Part shown: positions 27,532-36,707 of the stretch, in pieces
Layout of the letters: every line of letters starts with the position of its first letter
Numbering within the stretch: position 1 is the stretch's first letter
Assembly: GCA_016212515.1 (NCBI GenBank)
Contig: JACRFZ010000114.1
Span: 1-64,000 of the forward strand
Direction: 5' to 3'
Source of the DNA: Candidatus Melainabacteria bacterium
GTDB taxonomy: Bacteria; Cyanobacteriota; Vampirovibrionia; Obscuribacterales; Obscuribacteraceae
Length of the DNA: 64,000 nt
Made by a program: the position numbers and the translations under genes
The notes under the pieces: generated by a model
Told to the model about the DNA's origin: nothing
Database searches by the model: none
The model's input: only the letters and a program-made list of their open reading frames with translations

Positions 27532-28545
27532 TTACTGTTGTCTGGAGAAGCGCTTGAGAAAGTTCCAGGCCTCTTCCGTGGTATTGATAGGCGCTACTTC
27601 AGCCCCTTTGCCGCCGTACCAGAGGTGCTTTTGATCGTTCAGAAGCATGGTTTTAACTTCAGCGCCGGACCGTGCTTTCCAGACCAGCTCTTCAACTTCC
27701 GTACCGTCTTTGCCCATGCGTTTTGCCACTTCCGGCGCGCCCTCTATGCCGTGGGCCCGTTTGTAGAAGTCCTGCGTGTAAACTTCCGGTTTCATGGTGA
27801 TGCTGTACCAGGGATTGCCGTCTATGGGTACGGTGCCGTCAGTTTTAGATTGAATGGACATGATGGGAAACGGCTTGTCCGGCTGTTTCTCCTTGCCTGT
27901 CATCCAGCCGCCGTTTTCAACTACGGCCGCTACTCTCTCTGAAAGTTCGTTGGCGACCCGGTGGCTGAAACTGCCCCCTTGTGAGTAACCGATGATGTAC
28001 ATGCGGTTTTCGTCTACATTCAACTTCTCTTTCAGGGTATCCATTATGCCGCTGGTCAGGGCTTTGTCGTCTCGTCCAGAGAAAAACCACTGACCGTTAT
28101 TCCAGGAGTAAGAGCTTTGGGGGTTGCCGTCGGGATAAACGGCAATAAACTTTTCCCGGTCCGCCAGCTTGCTCAAACCGCTCACCTCTTCCATGCCCCG
28201 GGCGCCTTTGTCGGTGTCACCCTGACCCCGTCTTATGCCGTAGCCGTGAAACATGAAAACTACGGGCAGGGGAGTTTTGCCGTCATAATCCTTCGGCACA
28301 TGCAGCCTGTAGGGAGCCTCCGAGCCGTCGGCCAGGATTATTTTTTCTATGGAGGTCTCTCCCGGCCTTGGGGCTTCCAGTTGGCTTTGACTTTCTGAGC
28401 GGCTCTCTTTGGCTTCGCTTGCCCTGGCCGGGCGCACTTCGTCCATTACCCGAAGAAAGAGTGACTGGTCTGAGTTTCCGGCATTCAGACTTAGTTCCGG
28501 CAGAGCATCGGCAGCAGTTGCGGCTGTGGGGGTATCGATTGGCAT
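27532..28545 (-). CDS. Esterase / PHB-depolymerase-like alpha/beta hydrolase
   Basis: A 337-residue protein of the polyhydroxybutyrate-depolymerase/esterase (LpqC-type) group. The oxyanion hole region VVFMFHGYG is followed by GYSQGGSF (nucleophile Ser), then QSKTDGTVP (catalytic Asp) and DQKHLWYGG (His). It may hydrolyse a short polyester, feruloyl ester or other ester; PHB itself is not proven. No clear signal peptide is seen. The start at ATG 28545 has GGAAG just upstream; an in-frame TTG is at 28560. Confidence 0.8.
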   Translation of the reverse strand: MPIDTPTAATAADALPELSLNAGNSDQSLFLRVMDEVRPARASEAKESRSESQSQLEAPRPGETSIEKIILADGSEAPYRLHVPKDYDGKTPLPVVFMFHGYGIRRGQGDTDKGARGMEEVSGLSKLADREKFIAVYPDGNPQSSYSWNNGQWFFSGRDDKALTSGIMDTLKEKLNVDENRMYIIGYSQGGSFSHRVANELSERVAAVVENGGWMTGKEKQPDKPFPIMSIQSKTDGTVPIDGNPWYSITMKPEVYTQDFYKRAHGIEGAPEVAKRMGKDGTEVEELVWKARSGAEVKTMLLNDQKHLWYGGKGAEVAPINTTEEAWNFLKRFSRQQ

Positions 28546-28726
28546 AGTGCTTCCGTTCAAAAGAAAATGGGGGTGAACATCCTCATTAAACAGAGCGCTT
28601 GTGACATTCTCATGACCCGGATGAAAACTGCTTTATCAAAATTTCTGCCCCTCCCTGGCGCTGCTCACGCAACAATTGTGGTTTGCTTGAGTCGGTCTTG
28701 CCTCTCATCAGTTACCATGTTCTCTC

Positions 28727-30169
28727 GTGTCGTCTATTTTGATTGCCGATTTGTCTCAGTCAGACATACCTCAAGCCAAAAGCCTTACTTATGAAGAGTG
28801 CCTTGACTACCTCCAGTCAATAGGTCCTACATTTGAGCGTCCCGGCCTTGAGCGAATGGAACGCTTCTTTGCCTGCCAGGACCATCCCCAGCCGCAAAAC
28901 AGAATCGCCGCCGTGCACGTGGGCGGCACCAACGGCAAAGGCAGTGTCACTACCTTTATTGCCAGCATCCTGGAAGCTTTTGGCTACAGAACGGGGAAGT
29001 TTACCGGTCCGCATTTGAAGCGCTTCAACGAGCGTTTTGTCATTGACGGCCAACTCATTTCCGATCTGGACTTTGCTAAGACTTTGACGGCCGTGAGGGA
29101 AGCCAGTCTGCGCTTTGCCCATGAGCACCCAGAGCATGGCGCCCTTACCTGGTTCGAGGTGCTCATGGCTATGTCGGTTTCTTATTTCAATGATGCAGGC
29201 GTTCAGGCTTGCGTCTATGAAGTCGGTCTGGGTGGGCGTTTTGATGCCACCAATGTGCTACAGAATGTGCTTGTTTCGGTGCTCACCAATGTGGAACTCG
29301 ATCATGTTCACATCCTCGGCGATACCAGGGAGAAAATAGCCTTCGAAAAGGCCGGCATCATCAAGCCGGCGGTGCCTCTAATAACCGCCGTACAGGAGCC
29401 GGCCCTCAGTGTTTTGAAGGAGCGGGCCCTGGCTCTCAATGCCCCGCTTCTGGCTATATCGGGTGCGTCTTATGACAGTCAATTTTTCCGGAATTTTGAG
29501 TTGACCATGCAAGATCCCTCCGGCCTGTTCTCCCGTGAACAGCGTCAGAGCATAGAGTTTGTGGAGCGCTCTTTGCGTGAGGGAATTATAGTAGAGCTTG
29601 GGCTGAAGGGCGCTTACCAGCGGATCAACGCCATTGTGGCCATTTTTGCCGCCGTCAACTATCTGGTTCTGCGGGAAAAACGCAGCTTCAGGCAGGACGA
29701 CCTTAGCTCAATGCTTGCCGGTTTGAGAAAGTCCTACTGGCCAGGCCGCTTTCAAATCCTGGAAGAACCGCCTGCCATCCTGGACGGTGCCCATAATGGA
29801 CATGGTGCTCTGGCATTGCGCCGCTCCCTGGACGAACTCTATCCTGGCAAGAAGCTTGTCTTCATTTTTGCTTGTTTTGCCAATAAAGATCACGAGGATA
29901 TTTTGCAAAACCTGCTCAGGGCAGGGGATAGGGTTTATTTGCCGCACTTGAGTAACACCAGGGCGATTCGCAGTGCCTTCGACCTGGAGGTGCTGGCCAA
30001 TAAACTGGGGGCTCTTGCCGAGGTGACTACTACTTTTCAGGAAGCCAGTCTGAAAGGGCAAGAATTCTTGCGGGAAAATGCCGGAGCCTTTGGCGAAAGG
30101 CTTATTATTACCGGCTCTTTCGCCCTCATTAAGGAGGCTTTGCCCCTGAAGGGAGAGCCCTTGAACTGA
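28727..30169 (+). CDS. folC: Folylpolyglutamate/dihydrofolate synthase
   Basis: A 480-residue Mur-ligase-like enzyme. P-loop VGGTNGKGSVTTFI, then TGPHLKRFNERF, VYEVGLGGRFDATNVL, VELDHVHILGDTREKIAFEKAGIIK and ILDGAHNGHG are all present. It adds glutamate to folate in the cytoplasm. The start is a GTG; no in-frame ATG is better placed. About 30 residues longer than typical FolC, mostly at the N-terminus. Confidence 0.95.
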   Translation: MSSILIADLSQSDIPQAKSLTYEECLDYLQSIGPTFERPGLERMERFFACQDHPQPQNRIAAVHVGGTNGKGSVTTFIASILEAFGYRTGKFTGPHLKRFNERFVIDGQLISDLDFAKTLTAVREASLRFAHEHPEHGALTWFEVLMAMSVSYFNDAGVQACVYEVGLGGRFDATNVLQNVLVSVLTNVELDHVHILGDTREKIAFEKAGIIKPAVPLITAVQEPALSVLKERALALNAPLLAISGASYDSQFFRNFELTMQDPSGLFSREQRQSIEFVERSLREGIIVELGLKGAYQRINAIVAIFAAVNYLVLREKRSFRQDDLSSMLAGLRKSYWPGRFQILEEPPAILDGAHNGHGALALRRSLDELYPGKKLVFIFACFANKDHEDILQNLLRAGDRVYLPHLSNTRAIRSAFDLEVLANKLGALAEVTTTFQEASLKGQEFLRENAGAFGERLIITGSFALIKEALPLKGEPLN

Positions 30170-30239
30170 GGAGCCGAGAAATATTCTGCACTTAGTTCAA
30201 ACTGCTAAAATATAGCTCACTACAGGAGCATAAGCGGCG

Positions 30240-32078
30240 TTGTCTTCCAGTTCAGGTCAGCCAGCCAATAGCAGGTCTCAGCGAGAGCTGACCGGATTTA
30301 CCTACAATCTGGTCGGTCATGTCAAACATCAGGGACTACCGGTGGCCAATCTGCAGATTGCAGTTTTTGATCAGTACCAGCTCTTTGAGCCCGGTTCGGA
30401 GCCACTTTCCCTTGGTTTGACCGGTAGCCGCGGTGAATTTTCCTTCGCGGTCAGACCAGGTGTCTACACCTTGCGCACCATACCCAATGTCGAAGCCGGC
30501 ACCCGCTTCCTCTCCAAATCTGTGGAAGACGTGAAAGTGGTTGGTAATACCACCGTCAATATCAACCTCTCTACCGGTTGTGTCATCCACGGCCGGGTCA
30601 ATCTCGGACATTACCAGGAGAGAGGGGAGCTTTTGGAATCCTTTTTCGCCAGTATCGAACTCCTGGCCCTGGGCATAGAACCTTCGTCTTATCGAGCTCT
30701 CGCCTCGCTTTCGCAAACGGGAGAGTTCTCTCTGGTGGTGCCCAGGGGTAAGTATAATCTGGCTCTCCGGGCTCGTTCCCACTTTGAGGAGGGGGCACCG
30801 CGTTTTAATTTTCTTACTACTCGTACGGATGTGCTGACGGTCACGTCCGACGAAGAGATAAACATCAATTTGCCCGACCTGGAAGGTTTCGGCGGCGAGG
30901 TCGTGGATCTGCTCGGTGCACCTGTGGAAGGGGCTCGCGTTACACTGACACCGGCGCACTTGAGCGGAGACTCTTCCCCGGAACAGATTCTCATTGACGA
31001 ATTGGAGCTACGCTCCACTGCCGTCACCGGCCCCGAGGGCAAGTTTCAATTTGCTCTTGAGCCGGGTCTTTATGATCTTGTGATTGAGCCCAAAGCCGGG
31101 TCCTATTTCTTCACCTACAAGCAGGCGGGTGTGCTGGCCCAGGCCAGTGAGAACGGGCAACCAAAGCGGGAACGTTTTACCTTGCAGGAAGGGCATCGCC
31201 TCAAGGGTCAGGTGGTATATGACACAAGGCTGCTTTCGCAGGCGCTGGTGCAGGTTGTCTCTCAAGATTTGCAGAACGAATATCTAACCCGTACCGATGG
31301 AGATGGACAGTTTGCCATTTCCGTTCCCTCCGGCAGTTATAAGCTGACAGTCAGTGCTCATCCCAAGGATGCTCCTACCATTTCCATCGACAATATCGAA
31401 TACGCCAGTCTGGCGCCCTTTACGGCCAATGTGGTGGTGGGCGGCGAAACTCATGTGGCGGTGCGTTTGAATATCGGCACTGCCCTTTATGGAAGAGTTT
31501 CCGATGACGCCGGCCAGGCCAGACCGGGGGTAAAAGTCGCTGTTTACCCCGGTAATTTTGTCCTGCCGGAAAACGGCGAGAAAGAATTAGACGATGCCCT
31601 GGCAGTGGCCTCTGGTATCACTGATGGTGAGGGGCGTTATTGTCTCTTTCTGGCTCCCGGCGTTTACAATCTGGTTGTCCACCGAGATTTTGCCGGTAAG
31701 CATCGAGTGGAATTGAAGGACGAACCCTTTAATTTAGACATAGTCTGGCATGGCTGGTCGCAGGTCAAATTTACTGTGTTTGGTGAAGATGGGCAGCCGG
31801 TGCCGCGCTGCCGCGTCTCCTATACGCCCTACGGGGAGGAACCGGGCGACAATTCCGCCCCTCCTTCTCAGATTATCGGGGCCCGCTCTCTGGGTTATCC
31901 CCATGGCTTTGTGGTTACCCATGATGACGGCAGTTGCTGTTTGACCCTGCCTTCCGGAGTTTATAGTTTTAAATTCCTTCCGCCCCAGGCCGGTTCCTAT
32001 GCCGTGCGCTCCATTCGGCAACTCTCCATATCGGCCGATGTGAACAGGAAAGTTACTCTCGAGCTGAAAGAACACTAG
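30240..32078 (+). CDS. Carboxypeptidase-regulatory-like (Ig-fold) repeat protein
   Basis: A 612-residue protein made of about five or six repeats of the carboxypeptidase regulatory-like/transthyretin-type fold: GHVKHQGLPVANLQIAVFD...GEFSFAVRPGVYTL, GEVVDLLGAPVEGARVTL...GKFQFALEPGLYDL, RVSDDAGQARPGVKVAVYPG...GRYCLFLAPGVYNL. No signal peptide is visible, so the location is unclear. These repeats often mediate binding or surface structure. The start is TTG 30240 with AGGAG upstream. Confidence 0.75.
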   Translation: MSSSSGQPANSRSQRELTGFTYNLVGHVKHQGLPVANLQIAVFDQYQLFEPGSEPLSLGLTGSRGEFSFAVRPGVYTLRTIPNVEAGTRFLSKSVEDVKVVGNTTVNINLSTGCVIHGRVNLGHYQERGELLESFFASIELLALGIEPSSYRALASLSQTGEFSLVVPRGKYNLALRARSHFEEGAPRFNFLTTRTDVLTVTSDEEININLPDLEGFGGEVVDLLGAPVEGARVTLTPAHLSGDSSPEQILIDELELRSTAVTGPEGKFQFALEPGLYDLVIEPKAGSYFFTYKQAGVLAQASENGQPKRERFTLQEGHRLKGQVVYDTRLLSQALVQVVSQDLQNEYLTRTDGDGQFAISVPSGSYKLTVSAHPKDAPTISIDNIEYASLAPFTANVVVGGETHVAVRLNIGTALYGRVSDDAGQARPGVKVAVYPGNFVLPENGEKELDDALAVASGITDGEGRYCLFLAPGVYNLVVHRDFAGKHRVELKDEPFNLDIVWHGWSQVKFTVFGEDGQPVPRCRVSYTPYGEEPGDNSAPPSQIIGARSLGYPHGFVVTHDDGSCCLTLPSGVYSFKFLPPQAGSYAVRSIRQLSISADVNRKVTLELKEH

Positions 32079-32101
32079 CATCTATTGAGGTTTAAGGCTT
32101 T

Positions 32102-32785
32102 ATGTCCTTTCAGTTTCCAGGACGCGGTCTCTTCGCTCTTTTGCTTGTGCCTCTGCTCAGCGCTTGCAACCAGCAAAACCCTGCTCAGAGCACCGGCATC
32201 AGTCTGGATGTGAAGCCGCTGGAAAAGGATGTGGTTTATCTGGAGGACCGCCAGGATCTGGCCGGACGCTGTAAGGACCTCAATTTTGAAGCTTTCACTG
32301 AGTGGTTTTATCACTGCAATGTAGAGCTTTTCTATGATGAGATCAAGAAGGAGGATGCTTCCGGTTTCGGCAGTTGTACATTGATGATCAAAGGCGCCCG
32401 GGTAAAGCTCTCCTGTCCGGTGCAAGTCTGCGTTTCCAAGAAAGCTCCGGCTGATACTCTCGCCCATGAAGAAGGACACGTGGAGATTTGCCGGCGTGTA
32501 TACGCAAAGGCTCCCGCGGTAGCGCAGAAAGCCTGCCAGGCTTTGATGGGCAAGCGTTTTTACGGTATGGGGCGAACCTATGAGGCGGCCCGCAAGCAGG
32601 CTCTGCAACTTGCTTATGGCGAGGTTGCTCAGGCTTTTCGTCAGCGTATTACTGATGTGGCGGAAGAAGCCTCCGACCGCTATGACAGGTTGGCGGCGCG
32701 CCGCGAGGGGCAGAAGGAGTGGACCGTGAAAGTACTAATAGAAACCGCTCTCCGCAATACGGAGAGCGGTCTTGGGGGGCAGTGA
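32102..32785 (+). CDS. Lipoprotein with HExxH zinc-metalloprotease motif
   Basis: A 227-residue protein with a lipoprotein signal (FALLLVPLLSAC, lipid-attachment Cys at the LSAC lipobox) followed by a soluble domain. APADTLAHEEGHVEICRRVY contains HEEGH, a consensus HExxH zinc motif, next to four cysteines that could form disulfides. It resembles DUF922-like predicted proteases; no fuller match is recognised. A candidate cell-surface or periplasmic metalloprotease. The ORF end overlaps a perfect hairpin. Confidence 0.65.
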   Translation: MSFQFPGRGLFALLLVPLLSACNQQNPAQSTGISLDVKPLEKDVVYLEDRQDLAGRCKDLNFEAFTEWFYHCNVELFYDEIKKEDASGFGSCTLMIKGARVKLSCPVQVCVSKKAPADTLAHEEGHVEICRRVYAKAPAVAQKACQALMGKRFYGMGRTYEAARKQALQLAYGEVAQAFRQRITDVAEEASDRYDRLAARREGQKEWTVKVLIETALRNTESGLGGQ

Positions 32786-32811
32786 GCGCTCTGCTTAACA
32801 CGGAGAGCGCT
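32744..32811. terminator. Pair of hairpins at convergent gene ends
   Basis: ACCGCTCTCCG (32744-32754) pairs perfectly with CGGAGAGCGGT (32760-32770), inside the end of the lipoprotein gene. AGCGCTCT (32785-32792) pairs with AGAGCGCT (32804-32811), followed by TTCTATTT. The second is a bidirectional terminator between convergent genes. The repeated CGGAGAGCG sequence could allow alternative pairing. Confidence 0.65.
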
Positions 32812-32813
32812 TT

Positions 32814-34157
32814 CTATTTCTGGGCTCGCTTGGGCTCGGGGAAGCGGTAGCGGGCCTGGTTGGCCATCCAGCGCTGTCCGTACTTGGCGGCTTCGGCAGT
32901 CTTGCCGTTTTGCACCAGGTTCCAGTAAAGCCATGAGAGAGTCTTGGAAAAGTTGGGGTTGGCATCGGCGCTCTCTTTGCCGCCAAGTTGTGTCTCTTTT
33001 TCTTTCACGTATTGCTCCGGCGCCTTTACCATGTCTTCTACCGACCAGCCGCCGCCCAGTCCGTCCGGATTGCGGTTCATGTAAGACTGGTCATAGACTT
33101 TGCCCACCGGCAAGACTGCTGATGATGCTGCCGTCGCTGCCACCGGCTTTGGTGCCTTAGCTCCTTTTGTTCTAGCTTCCTGTTCCTGCACACTGGCAGT
33201 CAGTCTTTTCACTGCTTCTGCGGCCTGATCATCATTGCCGTTCGATACCATTTGCTCGATATCGAAGAATTGTTTGATAAACGGACCTATACCGACGCCC
33301 TGTTTGTCGAGCCCTTGTAGTTTCTTGAGCACTAGGCTACGTTCGTCTTTAGCCGCTCCATCCACAACTTCTAGCGCCTGGATATCTATCTTGGCGGTGA
33401 CAGGGTTGATCTGTATGTTGTACAAAGCCGACTGCAGGTTTTTGTCGTAGGAAACAAGCTGAGCGGTGTCAAAGCTGATTTCTTTGAAATTGCCTTTGGC
33501 GATGGGGTCGGCAAAGCTTACCTTGACTCGATTGGTTTTGGCCCCTGCCTTTTCCATGGCCTTTTCAGCGATTCTGAGCGCTTCGTATTTGACGTCACGT
33601 TCGCTCATATCGGGATCTAGGTCAGCCACCACTTCCATGGTGTCGCCGTTCATATAGGTTTCGATTTTCTTGCGGGTTCTGGCCGACTCTCTTTGCTGTA
33701 AGTAGGCCGAAAGTCTGGCAGCCGGATCGTTCAGTTCCGTATCTTTGATGGCGATGGAAGCCAGGAGTTGTTCCTGGGATAGTTGACCTGCTCCGAAAGC
33801 TTTTACGTCACCGGCGGTCACCGCCACTTCTTTTCTTTTATTCAACCTGAGAGCGTTGTAGAAGTAGACTGTCACCCTGCTGATGTCGGCTGGTGCTAGA
33901 TCCATGATTGTCTTGGCCACCAGAATGGCCTCGATTTTACAGTCGTCATCGGTAGCGCGGGCGTTGCGATAAGTTGAAACGTAAGCTTCCGGACCGTTTA
34001 CAGAGGCGGCCACCCTTGTACCGGTGGAGAGCACTTTCGCCTTTTCAATGGCCGAGACCAGGTCTTGAGAAGATGGTGCTGCCGATGCTGCAGTCAGGGG
34101 CAGGTAAGCTGAGAGCAAAATAGCTTGCAGGGCCACCGCTGTCACTAGAGACTTCAT
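32814..34157 (-). CDS. Secreted protein with two internal repeats, unknown
   Basis: A 447-residue protein with a signal peptide (VTAVALQAILLSAYLPLTAASA). Residues ~70-135 (DCKIEAILVAKTIMDLAPADISRVTVYF...) and ~190-250 (DVKYEALRIAEKAMEKAGAKTNRVKVSF...) look like two copies of the same small alpha/beta unit. The C-terminal part is Ala/Pro-rich then TPR-like (SKTLSWLYWNLVQNGKTAEAAKYGQRWM). Exported, probably periplasmic; the function is unknown. The start at 34157 has GGGAGG six bases upstream. Confidence 0.6.
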   Translation of the reverse strand: MKSLVTAVALQAILLSAYLPLTAASAAPSSQDLVSAIEKAKVLSTGTRVAASVNGPEAYVSTYRNARATDDDCKIEAILVAKTIMDLAPADISRVTVYFYNALRLNKRKEVAVTAGDVKAFGAGQLSQEQLLASIAIKDTELNDPAARLSAYLQQRESARTRKKIETYMNGDTMEVVADLDPDMSERDVKYEALRIAEKAMEKAGAKTNRVKVSFADPIAKGNFKEISFDTAQLVSYDKNLQSALYNIQINPVTAKIDIQALEVVDGAAKDERSLVLKKLQGLDKQGVGIGPFIKQFFDIEQMVSNGNDDQAAEAVKRLTASVQEQEARTKGAKAPKPVAATAASSAVLPVGKVYDQSYMNRNPDGLGGGWSVEDMVKAPEQYVKEKETQLGGKESADANPNFSKTLSWLYWNLVQNGKTAEAAKYGQRWMANQARYRFPEPKRAQK

Positions 34158-34281
34158 CAAAAACCTCCCGATTTAGAAGAGCTTATTACTGGTAATGCTG
34201 GCATATTTTAGCAGTCTCTAATGCTTCCTGCTCTCCTTGAGGCTTGCCAGGTGCTTTCAATTTTGCCGACCTTAAATGAGG

Positions 34282-34310
34282 AAAGGACCTGCCCCAAGGG
34301 CAGGTCCTTT
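34282..34310 (-). terminator. Terminator of second Tad-domain gene
   Basis: AAAGGACCTGCCC (34282-34294) pairs perfectly with GGGCAGGTCCTTT (34298-34310) around a three-base loop. On the minus strand TTTCC follows. It closes the 34335-36455 gene. Confidence 0.8.
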
Positions 34311-34334
34311 TGCTTGGCTGACTTCCTTAGCGGC

Positions 34335-36455
34335 TCAGGGACTGGGAACCGGGTCCGTGGCCGGAGGCGTGGTCGGATCTGTGGGAGTAGGGGTAGGATC
34401 CGGCACAGGAACCGGGTCCGGCGGCGGAACGTAAGGCAACATGGTCTTGGAGGGGACTGCGTCTCCATACTTCTCACCCACGTAGCCTATCTTGATGCCC
34501 AGCACGTCTGAGAAGGTTCCGGGGTCGACCTGTCTTCTAAAGCGCACGTCCACAGCCATGCCGTTTTGTGTGTAGGTGGGTCTGATACCCGAGCCCACAG
34601 CATATCTCTGGTAGAAGTTCGTGGGATAGCCGGCGGTTTCTGCCAGGTCGGTCTGGGCTGTGATGGCAGGTGGTTTACCTTTGCCTTTCACACCCGGAGG
34701 GTTGTACGGCTGCGGAACACCCATCACAGGGGGGGAGTCCCAGCTCTTTTTGGCACCCATGCTACCGGCTCCCAGTTCTAACAAGCCGGGAGTTGGGCGG
34801 ACGAAAGCCGTCTTGGGATGGCTCATGGGCTCTCCCCCATGTTTGCCTCCCGGTCCAGTGCCGGGCTGATAAACGTAGTCGCGGATGTAGCAGTCCCAGG
34901 TATCGAGGAGGTAGACGGTGTCAAACAAGTCACCGGTGTCGGGATACATGAAGGGACCTACGGTCAGCTTCCCGACGGAACTCTTCTTAATGGCATCTAT
35001 GCACTCCGAGTACATCTGGTTATGAGCAGCAACAGGTATTTCTATCGGGTCCAGCTGCTTGGCCTGATAACTCACCATGCCTGTATTGGGGTCTATTCTG
35101 TAAACATGGATGTTGCCGTTGGGAATGGGACCCAGGTCATAGAGGTCGCTGCCACCAGCCTTGGTGGGGGTCTTCCAGTGTACAGTCGAAGGAGTCGGGG
35201 GCTTGAAGTTGTAGTTGGGGTCGGTGAGCATTGCTATTGCGGAGTTGATATGCAGCTTGGTGCCAGCTCTCTTCCACCAATCGAAAAGTCCACGTCTGAA
35301 AACAACTCCGGAGTTGCAGGGCATCTCCGCGCTGTAAGGGAAGCCCAGGTTCTTGATAGAAGCACCGGTATCGACTGGGAAGTCACCGCCCTCTGCGTAT
35401 ACATAGGAACAGCCGGCGCCACCTGCGGCATTCAGCCTGGCGTGAGAGAGCATGGCACCGGGATTGGGAATCTCAGGTACGAGACCATCGGGGAAGCTGA
35501 AGGTGAAGGCTCCGGGAGCCGGTTTGGGATCGGTAACGTTGGCCGGTTGGGCGCATGCTACTGCGTGCACCTTGTAGCCCTGTACCTCATGCCCATTCAT
35601 CTGTTGATCTGCTTCGGCCTTGACGATGGTTTGCATCTGATAGGGCAGACCAGGAGCTGATGCTACCCATTTCTTGGCGTCTACCAGTTTGATACTGTCG
35701 CCGATACCAGCAAAGACATAGTCGGTGTTACCCACTGGAATGTTCGTATAAGACAGATAGAAGCCGTTTTGCTTGGCGGCGGCGGGCACCTGTGCCTTGC
35801 CTGCCGGCTTGGGTGTAGCAGTGTTGGTGACGCTGCCGGTGGAGAGAGAACCCAGCGTGAGCTTAAGGGTTCCCGCTACGTGGCTGCTTGAGCCGGTCAT
35901 GCGGATGCCGTTGGAGTCATAAGCAGCCTGGGCGTTCTTATAAACTTCCACCGGTTGGTCGTCTACATCTTTGGCCACATAGCCGGGCGCCATAGCCTTC
36001 ACCAACTCCGCTTGCAGTTTAGCCTGTGCCTGTTTGGCTAGCTCTAAATCTTTCTCCGCTATGATCTTTAGCCAGTTATCGTTCAACTCCTCGGCGATAA
36101 TGCGGCAGACGCGGTTGGTGCCGATGATGGTATTGATACCCTTCACCGGCACGAAGTAGTTGTCGTCGGCTTTAGTGGCTGAACCGTTGGGGGCGCCGTC
36201 TGAGATGGAAATCCAGCCGTATTCCGGGGTCTCTATGGCAATGCGGCTGATGTCTCTGGCGGCTGATAGGGCTGCCGCCTCGATAGCGGTGCGCTGTTCG
36301 TTATTGGTGCCCAGAAGCCGTACATAACCCAAAGCAAAAAACGCCAGACCACCAATGATAATGAAGGTGGAGGCGGTGATGAAGACCAGCATGTTGCCAC
36401 GGTCAGCCCTGGTTGTCTTGCCAGTAGCCCTTTTCCGTACTTTTCTGACATTCAT
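34335..36455 (-). CDS. Giant Tad-domain (TadG-like) pilus-associated protein, copy 2
   Basis: A 706-residue paralogue of the protein at 21745-23778. The N-terminus is almost the same: RGNMLVFITASTFIIIGGLAFFALGYVRLLGTNNEQRTAIEAAAL, a Tad-domain membrane helix plus Ala-rich helix. The large exterior domain follows the same pattern (NGIRMTGSSxHV, DYVFAGIGDSIKLVDAKKW, ACAQPANVTDPKPAPGAFTFSFPDGLVPE). The C-terminus differs: Pro-rich (PVPVPDPTPTPTDPTTPP) in place of the Asp-rich tail. It may present a surface domain on a Tad-type pilus. A terminator lies directly after the gene. Confidence 0.75.
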   Translation of the reverse strand: MNVRKVRKRATGKTTRADRGNMLVFITASTFIIIGGLAFFALGYVRLLGTNNEQRTAIEAAALSAARDISRIAIETPEYGWISISDGAPNGSATKADDNYFVPVKGINTIIGTNRVCRIIAEELNDNWLKIIAEKDLELAKQAQAKLQAELVKAMAPGYVAKDVDDQPVEVYKNAQAAYDSNGIRMTGSSSHVAGTLKLTLGSLSTGSVTNTATPKPAGKAQVPAAAKQNGFYLSYTNIPVGNTDYVFAGIGDSIKLVDAKKWVASAPGLPYQMQTIVKAEADQQMNGHEVQGYKVHAVACAQPANVTDPKPAPGAFTFSFPDGLVPEIPNPGAMLSHARLNAAGGAGCSYVYAEGGDFPVDTGASIKNLGFPYSAEMPCNSGVVFRRGLFDWWKRAGTKLHINSAIAMLTDPNYNFKPPTPSTVHWKTPTKAGGSDLYDLGPIPNGNIHVYRIDPNTGMVSYQAKQLDPIEIPVAAHNQMYSECIDAIKKSSVGKLTVGPFMYPDTGDLFDTVYLLDTWDCYIRDYVYQPGTGPGGKHGGEPMSHPKTAFVRPTPGLLELGAGSMGAKKSWDSPPVMGVPQPYNPPGVKGKGKPPAITAQTDLAETAGYPTNFYQRYAVGSGIRPTYTQNGMAVDVRFRRQVDPGTFSDVLGIKIGYVGEKYGDAVPSKTMLPYVPPPDPVPVPDPTPTPTDPTTPPATDPVPSP

Positions 36456-36644
36456 ATTTTTGATTCCTCATAAGGCAAGCGGGGTTAGTTCTGTTGCCTG
36501 TAATGCGTTGGGGGAGCAAAGCTTAAATCTGTATAATTAGAAACCGATAATTTTACCCCTCCAATCGGGGTGAATCTTAAACGCCACTAATAAATATCCT
36601 ATTCCCCGCTGCTCATCCTGTCAATTGCACCAGAAAATGATGAA

Positions 36645-36670
36645 AGCAGAGGCACACCCATGCCTCTGCT
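36645..36670 (-). terminator. Terminator after winged-helix gene
   Basis: AGCAGAGGCA (36645-36654) pairs with TGCCTCTGCT (36661-36670); on the minus strand TTTCATCATTTT follows. It appears to end the TPR-RpoB operon run. Confidence 0.75.
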
Positions 36671-36707
36671 CTCAAGCCCCACTGAGAAAGCTTATATCTA
36701 TTAGGTT

